From Dactylonectria macrodidyma (taxonomy: Eukaryota > Ascomycota > Sordariomycetes > Hypocreales > Nectriaceae): DNA of 64,000 bases. How positions within the stretch are numbered: position 1 is the first letter of the stretch; each line of letters opens with the position of its first letter. The stretch lies in assembly GCA_020744425.1 (NCBI GenBank), contig JAGMUV010000001.1, positions 4,774,001 through 4,838,000 of the forward strand, given 5' to 3'. Shown here piece after piece: positions 46,068 to 55,342 of this stretch. The notes beneath the pieces are model-generated. The model was given only the letters and a program-made list of their open reading frames with translations. It searched no databases and had not been told where the DNA came from. The translations under genes and the position numbers were made by a program.

Positions 46068-46134
46068 ACGCGATATATATTAGACTCTTTCTTGCTCAAG
46101 GCCCAAAAATAGAATAAATAAACTAAACATGTCA

Positions 46135-47031
46135 TCATAGCCAGTGTTCATCACAGTCGTCATCGCTCATTTCAACGAAAACACCAGGTTTCTTAACCTC
46201 TTCTTCATGGCCGCCCTTGAACTCCTTACCGTCGTCGTCAGACTCTACCTCGCTATACAACACAGACAGTTCCTCCACCTCCTCTGGCTTGTCAGCCTTC
46301 AGCCTGGCCTTTCGAAACATGGTCGACATAGCGCCGTGCTCCGTCTCCAACGTGCTCACGACCTCGAACCCGAACTTGGCGTAAAAGGCGACGGCATCGG
46401 GCGGGGCCACAAGGAAGACGGGCATTTCGACTTCGTCGATGTATTCGAACGCTCCCTTTAGTAGCTTCGAGCCGACGCCCTTGCGCTGGTGCTTGGGTTG
46501 CACAAATGTGCATGACATGCCTGGGATTCTGTGTAAGTGTGAAGAAGCTCAATTGGGGGAAGAAGTAAGAGATATACGGTAGACTTCATCTATGCCTTCC
46601 AGGGCCTTGTCCCGCTCGACCTTGAGCTTCTCTATTAGGCTGAGCCATGCATCGCAGTCCAACAGCTCCGGGAACGCCTTTTTCCGCTCGTCACGACGAT
46701 CCTCGTTCAAGGGAACGCGCCAATCCAGCGTCCAGCCACAGAAACCGAGCGGGTAAGTCTCCCAGTCGTGCAGCTGGAGTAAGCTGTGATGCCCACTAGT
46801 TTCAACGGCTTCCAGCAGCAACTGAGCGTACCAGGCATCGACCTCTCGCTTCTGCGCTGGAGTCGCCTCTGACCATTTCGGAAACATGGTCTTGAACAAG
46901 GGCCCGTTTTGCATGGCCGGGACCGTGATTGTCTCTGCGATATGTTCTACATCGAGGTGGCTAATGCGCGTGCAGGGGTTCCTGCGCTTGATCAGGTTGC
47001 TGCGGATCTTCATGCGGCCGCGGCGGGGCAT
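46135..47031 (-). CDS. GNAT-family N-acetyltransferase
   Basis: Acetyl-CoA dependent acetyltransferase of unknown acceptor. Two exons (47031-46578, 46520-46135) give 279 aa; the intron has GT donor and a CAG acceptor in the right phase. The acetyl-CoA binding motif A appears as VQPKHQRKGVGSKLLK, and the following beta-strand/helix reads VFLVAPPDAVAFYAKFGFEV, a GNAT motif B-type pattern. The C-terminal tail is very acidic (EVEELSVLYSEVESDDDGKE). The N-terminal 140 residues carry the variable substrate part and a charged start with RRGRMKIRSNLIKRR. It faces the reductase in tail-to-tail order. Confidence 0.88.
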
Positions 47032-48657
47032 CGTTGAATAAGTGAGGTAGGAAAGATCCCACGAGTTGCGAGACTAAGAGTCAAGTGATGGGTAATTCAG
47101 ATTTGGAGCATTCCCGCTGTTGAAATGGGGTGGAATTCATTAGATTCGGAAATATGATGGACCGTTAATTGTACAGTACTGTATATTGGCGTTGTTGTCT
47201 CACACTTCGATGCAGTGTTGTCTCAGCCTGATCCATGAACATTCGGAGTGGTTGCCTACCAACAAGTCCAAATGAGGAAACCATTGCAGGTACGGAGTAC
47301 GTTGCGCATGTTCATGAAATGACGCCCACGCTAATCATGCAATAGTTCTCCCTTGCTTATCCGCGGACTGAACGCGCCATAAAAACGCCATCATAGCGAT
47401 TGCTTTGGCTAAGAGCGCGTGAACCCGTGTGATGAAGCATTCCTTGGAGGGGGTTGGCGTGTACAGCGGGGAGCCTCGACTGCGCATTCCTCAAATTTGT
47501 AACGCTCCGATAGGGCTCCAATTCACTGAAACAGGACGATACAGTCAGTTACCCTCTTTGAGAACCCCGAGACATTTCAATAGTTGCAATGCGCGTGTCG
47601 GTGATGCGTGCTGTAAGTGGGTGGGGATTTCAAGTTGTTGAGTCTCTCGCCTACAACCCTGCTAATGCTAATGCGATGCAATGCATGTCTTGAAGCCGTC
47701 ACCGACACGCTTCTCGGCAAAGCTCTGCATCCTTGGCTACTGATCGTCTGCCTGCCTTGCCTTTCTGGTTCATTGAGTGCAAATTGCTCTGGGTGAAATA
47801 GGTTGAAGGCTTGAATTTGGTTCGGTCAAGGGAGGCGGGGTAGAGAGCTTGGAGCAGATGTGATCTAGACGGGCCTCGAGTCTTCTGGCCATGGATGTCG
47901 ACTTTATTACCTGTGGCTAGAGCTGCATAGCGTCGCGCGCGCTATCTTGCCGTGCGCATCATCTGTCTTTACGTCCCAGCCGCTTCGATTGCTCTCACCG
48001 ACCCCCCACTTGAGGGGTGGTTGGTGTTGGGGGCGCGGGGAAGTGTCTCGTCGTGCGCCTCTTGGATGGATGCTGTGCGGATGTTACGTACGTGCGGAGA
48101 ATGCCTCCGGGTCGATTGTTTGTGTATGTGTGTGTATGTGTGCATGTAGTACCGAAGTGATGCATCATGTACGCGGATTAGAATGCATGGTCTCTGGTGT
48201 CTTCGTAGAATGTCGTACTGCGTCTTCGCTTCAGAGGCAATGTCGCCTTCTCCGCATTCTCTCGGTCGTGCAGAGTTGGTTGTCCCACGTGTGGCCTCAC
48301 TGCTGGGATCTTTCCCCAGCAAGTTGGTCTGCCCTGGCGACATGGTTCCTACTGTCAAATAATGGGATTGGCCCTTTCGAATAGAACATAATAATCGGCC
48401 TAGTATGTCATGCATAGTCCCGAGTCCGGGAAGCCCACTTCTGGCGACTGAATGGTATAGATCACTGTCACGGACGGCTTCAAACGAAAGTAGGTATTGA
48501 TAACAGACAATTAATCATGGCCAAAATCCATGCCAGGCTCGACGGCTCTAGCTCGTCGGTTGGTTCTAAAATGCGGGCTCGTGGTGTAGACCGAGCAAAA
48601 TGACAAAAAGGAAATATGCGACAACTACACATGCAAGCTCGAAGTGTTTTTTTTTCC
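47032..48657. other. Intergenic region
   Basis: About 1.6 kb without a supported gene between the GNAT start and the aldolase 3' end. A small GT-rich stretch lies at about 48120-48148. A short palindrome-like TACAGTACTGTA is seen at 47172. No RNA gene or transposon was recognised. Confidence 0.4.
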
Positions 48658-49702
48658 TTATTCCCCCTTGCACAGCTCGCCTTTGGACTTCCAGATTTCG
48701 TACTCAAAGTCGGGCTGAAACTCGGTGTAGAGAGTTTCCTGCGAAGCGGTTGTTAGCGGGATGGACTGGTCGGGACTCCCGAGGCAAGGGAGGCGGTTAG
48801 ACTTACGGGATCTGCGTTGACTTTTGCGGTGAATTCAGCCTCCTTCTCACCAATGTAGTTCTTGGGCAGGCCGGTGCTCTCGACGAGCAGCTGGACCTCG
48901 CAGGACCGCTCCATGAGGGTGTACAGGTATGCGGCCTCATCGACGGTGCCGCCGGCTGTGAGAATGCCGTGGTTCTGCAGCACAATGACTCGACCCTTCT
49001 CGCCCAGGGCCTCGACAATGTGCTGGCCCTCCTCCTCGCCTAGCACGACGCCGCCAAAGGCCTTGTACACGGCCTGGATGCCCCAGAAATTGCACGTGTC
49101 CTGGCTGATGATGTCGAGCGGGCGGCCAAAGGTCGACCAGGCCTTGCCGTACTTGGAGTGGGTGTGGCAGGCGGCGTGGATATCCGGCCGGGCGCGGTGG
49201 ATGGCGCTGTGAATGGTGAAGCCGGCTGCGTTGACGGCCGTCTTGTTGCCGCCGATGACCTGGCCGTCTTCGTCAATGTGTACCATGTCGCTGGCCTTGA
49301 GCATGCCAAAGTGAACGCCTAGTCTATGAGCCAGTTAGAGGAGATTCTAGGGCTGTAGATGTACCAGGGTAGTATAGCTCACGGGTTGATCCAAAATGTG
49401 TTCGGGTCGACGGGATCCCGCACGCTGATGTGCCCGCTGGTTCCCTCGGTGTACCCCTTGCGCGCAAACACCCGAAAGGCGCCGGCCATGTGCTCCAGCT
49501 GCCACTGGCGCTTCTTGTAAGGGTCGGTGATGACGGGAATGCCGGGGAACGTGTAGCCGCCGGTGGCCAGGGCGGCGAGGTTGCTGGGCTTCGCTTCTTC
49601 TTCAACTGTCTTGACGATTTGCTCCTGGGGCTGCTCAACAGCGGCCTCAACCTGGAGCTGGGTCGGCTGGACGATGGTTGCCGTGGTAGTTGTGGTGGAC
49701 AT
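48658..49702 (-). CDS. Class II aldolase/adducin domain protein
   Basis: Three exons (49702-49383, 49323-48807, 48738-48658) give 305 aa. The head (about 1-55) is a Thr/Gln-rich variable tail; then comes a class II aldolase/adducin fold with GTSGHISVRDP, HAACHTHSKYGKAWS (metal-binding histidines HxH) and LQNHGILTAGGTVDEA with the third histidine. The fold serves sugar-phosphate aldolases and epimerases, and also proteins with no known reaction; metal ligands are intact, so an enzyme is plausible. It lies 784 bp from a divergent Zn2Cys6 regulator, which may control it. Phases of all three exons agree, and the last exon holds the C-terminal motif YEIWKSKGELCKGE. Confidence 0.9.
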
Positions 49703-50486
49703 GGTGGGATAGTTGTTGTCTCTGTTTCTGTTTCTTTTGTGTCTTCTTTCTCGATATCTGTCGAATCTTGTAATGCGGTGTTGAATCTTGGGATGATGAT
49801 GGAGGTTCAGGTCGTGGATAAACATCCATTAAAACCACAGTCCTGGTTCGTTTTCACGATGGGTCTCTCGCCTCTCGCCTCTTCCACCTACCCAAACCGT
49901 CAAAGCCAACCCCTCCCTCCCTCATCGAATACCCAGAACATCGCCCGCCTTGAGCCGCCAAGTGCCGCGCCTGGAGAGTGGCAAAAGAAACGCCCCCCGG
50001 AATTTGCGCCGTTCTGTCGACCAATTCGTTCAGGCCCACGAACCTGTTAGCGTCTTGTCGCGGTCGCCTTCCCCTTGGAAAGCCTGGCATGCGGGGGGTT
50101 GAGAGGAACGGGCAGGTCAGAGCGTGAGTAGCGTCAGATCTGGTTATCAGTGATCGGCTTCAGTGGGTTTGGGCGAGCATGATCCTTGAGACTCCGCTAT
50201 CAGATAACATCTATAGTGGGCCAGTGTGCTGAAACTGGTCGAGGTGGTGCTTTGCTTGACGAGACTTGGGGTCCTGGAGTAATCAACCCCCAGACGCCAA
50301 AAATGGGGTCATCTCTCTTCCATCCATTCCCATCATTCTCTCACGCTCTGGACTTCCACTTGTCTGCTTGTTTGTTTGTCGTTGTTCTCCCACCGCACAA
50401 TCCCTGCTCATTGAATCCCGGAAAGCCTTCCGAGCTCGCATCTCGCATCTCGTCTCATCTCAGAGTCGTAGCCCGACCTCCGCCCT
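49703..50486. promoter_or_regulatory. Bidirectional promoter region, aldolase-like gene and regulator
   Basis: 784 bases between two divergent starts. CT-rich stretches lie near both ends (about 49730-49760 and 50310-50480). No other gene is supported in it. Confidence 0.45.
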
Positions 50487-52904
50487 ATGCCGAATCCTAA
50501 GTCAACAACCACACCCCTTAAACTCCCCCCCAGTGGCCGTAAACGCACAAAGACCTTCACCGGCTGCTGGACTTGCCGTGCCCGCAAGATCAAGTGCGAC
50601 GAGGCACGCCCTCACTGCCGCCAGTGTCGCGATAAGAGCTTGGCTTGCGAGGGATACGGCTCGAGGCTGCAATGGCTGGCCCCCGAGACCGGCTCCAGGG
50701 CCGGCTCTCGCTCCGAGATGCCCTCCTTGAATTCCTCCTCGACATCTAAGGCGCTACGCCGTCACATTCCCGCTGGTAGGCCCACCTTTCCCCTCCGGCT
50801 CTTGCCTCCCGGTTTCCTAGGCCCTTCGGCATGCTGTTGCCGTTCTTGACTTCTGTCCGTCCGTCGAAGCTCCACTGACATGGGGGCAACTTGCTAAATC
50901 CAGAACCTCCAAAATCCATCTTGACCTGGAACCAAGTCGATGGCATCCTGCGCGTCATCGACTCGCTAGAATCTGGCTGGGCCCCGTCACAAGCCGAGAA
51001 TGTCTGTGCCACCATTCAACACTTTGGCGTCTTTGCCTTGGATCGTCCCTCGCCCTCAGCTGCATCCCCAGGTACCCAAAGGATAGACTTTACGGACAAT
51101 GCCTTTCTCAACGGAGATGACGACGCTTTCGACTTCACCAGGAATCCGCTTCCTCCCGATTCACTCCCTCCAGATCCTCACTCTACGGGGTCCTTGGAAC
51201 CGCTGGAACCGCTAGAGTCCTTCGCCTCCCCTTCCTACTCCGAAACCGCGGCCGCATGGGATCTGTGCAACTTGCATACCGACCAGTCGCACCTCCAATC
51301 GCTTGGCTTTACCCCTAATCACCAGGATACAGCAACAGGTGATATCGACTTCAGTGATCCTCTCAGCCATGTTGCTCGGCCCCAAGAAGGCCCGCCGTTC
51401 TTCGCCAGCGATGCAAAACTGACCAAGCAGTCGACACCGGGCGAGTCTTGGCATCTTGTCCCCAGCCCTCAGTTTCAGTCGATTGTGCCAAATGTCATTG
51501 CCACACAGGAGCGTTTCCTAATGGGCCACTACATGAACCGAGTTATCAATCTCTTCTGTGTGATTGATAATGGCAAAAGCCCCTGGAAGACGATACACCT
51601 CCCCAAGGTTCTCCAAGGTGCTGGCGAGCTGTCTTTCACTGGACAGACGACCAGAATCCGTAACGCCCTAAGAAATGCCCTTCTCTCCATCAGCGCCTTC
51701 TATCTCTCTAATGACCGCCACACATCTCGGCACCCCGACGAAGCCAAGAAATGGGGCGATGTTGCGTCGCAATACCGCTACGAAGCCATCGGGTTACTCA
51801 AAGAAGGTGTTGAGACGGATCTTTACACAAAGGAGAGATCGAAATACAAAGAGTTCCTAGCCACCATGTTATCAATGGTCACAATAAATGTAGGCTGAAT
51901 TCAGTGATTCTTTGCCGCCAGAAACAACCACTGATCGGTGCTAGGTAATGTCAGGGGACACGAGTACCTGCGGTGTCCACCTAGATGGTGCGGAACAACT
52001 CATGAATCATATGAGTCTTCGCAAGGCCAAATTCTCCCGAAAGGCTCACGCTCTCCATCGAATCTACCTATACCTGCGAGTGATATACGAAAGCACAGCC
52101 GTAAAAGGTCAAAACAGGCGCGGTTCCCGTTTCTCCTGCTTCGTTAGCTCAAGCCGCTCGATGGGAACTGATCAGCCTGCCGCTCGGAAACGGCTTTTCA
52201 TCGAAGATGAGGATTCGCCGTCGTCCATGGTGCCCATGGAATCGGACATTGGCCCTTTTGCTGACCCAGGTTCTGAAATGGCAGCGTATGAATGCATATA
52301 TGGTATCCCTCAAAGTCTCCTCTTGATGCTCAAGGATGCCATCGAGGTGATTGACCAGGTCGACCACGAGCGCGCTGTTTCAGGAACCTTGCGAATTCCT
52401 GAATCCCTAGAGGACCTGTGTGACCAGCTCGAAAAGGACATTCTGGACTGGCCCCTGGAGGAGCGGCTGAAGCGGTGTAGAGAGACGAATAAGGGCATCA
52501 GCGCCAAGATCATCTACCACCAAACGCGAGCGTTCCACAACGCCCTCATCATCTACTTTTCACAGAACGTTCGTCTGCTCGGCCACCGCTACTTGCGGCA
52601 CTATGTGGAGACGATCCTCGACAGCATCGAGGCCGTGGAGCGCATCAAGCTCGAGACCAAGACGCTCGCGGCACCGCTCTTCTGGCCGGCCTTTATCGGC
52701 GCCACCGAGGCCTTTGAGCCGCCGCACCAAGACCGCTTTCGCGCGTGGTACGGCGGCGTTGACGTCTACGGCATTGAGGCCGTGAGGACCGGCATACAAG
52801 TCGTCCACAAGGTCTGGCGGAGAGGGCCGGCGCCTACCGGTCAGGCGATGAGCTCGTGGCGGACTGTTATACTTGGTACGGGGGATAGCCTGATGTTAAC
52901 ATGA
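50487..52904 (+). CDS. Zn2Cys6 transcription factor
   Basis: Three exons (50487-50775, 50904-51889, 51945-52904) give 744 aa. The zinc cluster is CX2CX6CX6CX2CX6C at residues 27-54 (cysteines 27, 30, 37, 44, 47, 54), with a basic stretch GRKRTKTF before it. An acidic, Pro/Ser-rich linker follows (SLEPLEPLESFASP), then the regulatory domain with ERFLMGHYMNRVINLFCVID and a C-terminal helical part with YHQTRAFHNALIIYFSQNVR and AAPLFWPAFIGATEAF. This is the Fungal_trans_2/ARCA type of layout. It is divergent from the aldolase-like gene, so a joint role is likely but unproven. No nonsense or frameshift is seen. Confidence 0.9.
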
Positions 52905-53327
52905 TGTAGTGAGATGCGCATAGATATGTAGGAGGGCATGGGAGCAACGGGAGCAGGCCAATTCATGGTCAATAGGAAGCGATGCGGAGATTGCTCAGAC
53001 TGATTAAAGGAAACTTGTCTATCAAATTCAATCTCCCTATGATCCTACGATAGAACTACCCATTTTCCAGGTTGCTCGTAAGAGTGTTGTATGGGATAAG
53101 CCTTTCGGACTCGGTCATGGTGAGAAGAGTTGATGAAAGAGACATGAATAATTGGTACATGGTAGGTATAGGGAAAGTTGTCGACCCGGTGTAGGGTAGG
53201 CTAGGTATTGCGTATAATAAGCAATGATCAGCAAGGTTGACGCACGTTTACAAGCCCTCTTATGGTGATTTTAATTTATGTCACTCTTCATCGTGCCTAC
53301 AAACTCGACACCCCTTGAAACTATCCC
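52905..53327. other. Short intergenic region between convergent genes
   Basis: 423 bases between the regulator 3' end and the 3' end of the PD-(D/E)XK gene. No feature recognised. Confidence 0.4.
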
Positions 53328-54764
53328 TTACACAGTACTAATTCCCAGCGCATTTCTCTTATACCACGGCCAGTATACTTCTCTTGCCCATTTTGCTAAA
53401 CGCTGTAAGCCACAGACAGCCCTGAACACCCCCACCAAGCAATCAGTAGACCCAAAACCCTTTTCCATCCATAGTATCGTCTTCCGCCCGGCCTTTGTTG
53501 TTGCAGCAAAGCTCCAATCATGTCCGTTGACAATGACAGCCGGTAGAAATGGCAGTCCGTCAAATGAACCACCACTCCGACCAACCAAGTCTCCAAGGAA
53601 CTTCCACTGTGCAGCATGCCATGTTCCCAGCTGAAGTTCGGCCATTTCTAGATTTGTACAATATCGTTTCTTGGACTCGATGCTGACTGCAAGGGGAAGG
53701 TCGCGAAGGGGGAAGAAGTCGGTATGGTTTATGACATTGTATGGTAGTACTTGGCGGAGGGCTTGGATTGCCTCAGTAGTTTCTGAGGATGGCTCTGCTT
53801 CTGGCAAAATATAGATACCAAAGTCGACCATCTTGCTTTGACAACTGATTGGAAGGTATTCCTTGATAATGTTGGCCGTTGTGCAACATGCAAAGCCGAC
53901 CAATTGGTTCTGTCTCCATCGGTTATAGATGGCATTGTCTAGGAGCGGCCAATGAACCATCATATTCCATGCTGCTTCGTTCTGTCTCGAGGCCTGGGCT
54001 TCTGCGGCATCCTTAACTAATTTTGCAACTTCGTCGATCGGGGGTGTTGAGCCGAGTGCGTCCCGCTCTTGGGGAGAGGCATACATATGGGGGAGGAAGG
54101 CATGGAATTTCGGATCTTTCTTGGCACGTTCCTTGATCTCGGGCTCAATGCTGCTGGGAATAATATGAAATCCGCTACTGCACATCTCGAAGTCGAGCAG
54201 TAGTTTAGATAGCGCGGATGGTAGGCTCTTGTCATCGGGTGATAGCGCCCGTATCTCAATCCCCTCAGGGTTCAACTCCAACACGGCTAGTTGTTTTGGA
54301 GGCGATGATTGTCTGGAGGATTGCGATTGTGTAGATTGGTACTCTGACAATGGTGGCATGGATGTTGCTGGCGATGCAGTCCGGAGCTGCGGCTGATATG
54401 TCTGGCGCCCTTGAGTGCCGCTTACTCTCGGTGTCTCGTCGGCGTCGACGTCAGAGTCAACATCACGATCTTGTACCCTACGTCTCTTGGGCGTCTGAGG
54501 AGAGACGCTAATCGTGGCTTGGCGTTTTCTGCACGATTTAGATGGTAACAGGGGATGGTGTTGATGATCATTGATCGACCTCGGGCTTCTAGTGAGACAT
54601 GCGACGGGGACTGAGACCTCCCTAGAGCCACTCTGTCGAGGACGAAGCTGGTATGGGTGACCCATCTCTTTGTTTCCGTTCTCGGTGGGACTTCTCGCAT
54701 CTGGTCGATTTGCAAGAGGACGAACGAAGTCTGGGTGAAGGTGCTTGTTAGTGAAATGGTTCAT
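53328..54764 (-). CDS. PD-(D/E)XK nuclease-like domain protein (fungal type)
   Basis: Single exon, 478 aa. The first 150 residues are disordered and rich in Ser, Pro, Arg and Gln, with NLS-like basic clusters (SKSCRKRQ, PKRRR) at about 75-96. The C half resembles the fungal PDDEXK_12 family: NEAAWNMMVHWPLLDNAIY, VGFACCTTANIIKEYL, SKMVDFGIYI (Asp314), NHTDFFPLRDLPLAVSIESK and EMAELQLGTWHAAQWKFL. The arrangement Asp314 ... Glu363-x-Lys365 fits a PD-(D/E)XK active site. These proteins are common, often multicopy and of unknown role; nuclease activity is predicted only. Frames and start (Met 1 at 54764) are clean. Confidence 0.8.
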   Translation of the reverse strand: MNHFTNKHLHPDFVRPLANRPDARSPTENGNKEMGHPYQLRPRQSGSREVSVPVACLTRSPRSINDHQHHPLLPSKSCRKRQATISVSPQTPKRRRVQDRDVDSDVDADETPRVSGTQGRQTYQPQLRTASPATSMPPLSEYQSTQSQSSRQSSPPKQLAVLELNPEGIEIRALSPDDKSLPSALSKLLLDFEMCSSGFHIIPSSIEPEIKERAKKDPKFHAFLPHMYASPQERDALGSTPPIDEVAKLVKDAAEAQASRQNEAAWNMMVHWPLLDNAIYNRWRQNQLVGFACCTTANIIKEYLPISCQSKMVDFGIYILPEAEPSSETTEAIQALRQVLPYNVINHTDFFPLRDLPLAVSIESKKRYCTNLEMAELQLGTWHAAQWKFLGDLVGRSGGSFDGLPFLPAVIVNGHDWSFAATTKAGRKTILWMEKGFGSTDCLVGVFRAVCGLQRLAKWAREVYWPWYKRNALGISTV

Positions 54765-55342
54765 GGGAGGATAAGGAATCAGGAGTTGTCAACTGAAGAG
54801 ATTGCCGCTTTTTTGATGCCACGATGAATGCACTCGGAATCCAGGCAAGATAATGGCAAGAGGAGTGAGAGAGCCAACTGACCTATGTGATGCCTAATTC
54901 AATAACGATGGACCAAAAGTGCACAAAGGGATGAGATGAAAGGTTCGTAGAGGAAGAATCCAAGACAGGAGATGTAAAGGTAGAGAGGTAAAGGGCTGAA
55001 TTTATAGGCAAGGGTGAAAATAGGCAGGGAAGAGGTACGAGAGTAGGTAAAGGCCGACCGAGCTAAGGCCAGTGAATAAATATCCATCGTTATGTGAGCC
55101 TGCCATTCTCTTAATATGTCACTGAAGTTGGGAACAAAGGGCGATCGATAGCTTGTTTGCTACGTACACACACACACACACACATGACATGGCCGCTTCC
55201 TTTGACCTTTTCTTCCGTCACATGACCTTTCAGTCACTTCATCCTTGGACAAAGGGGCTTTCCATAAGACGAGTAAGTTAATTAAGTACCTTACCTTAGT
55301 TACCTGCCCTCACAACAAAGCAAAAGCCTCTAGACCAGCATC
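54765..55342. other. Intergenic region with dinucleotide repeat
   Basis: 578 bases between two minus-strand genes. It holds an AC dinucleotide repeat at 55166-55184, and no supported gene. Confidence 0.45.
55166..55184. repeat. (AC)n microsatellite
   Basis: About nine AC units in a row. A simple sequence repeat of likely variable length. Confidence 0.9.
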
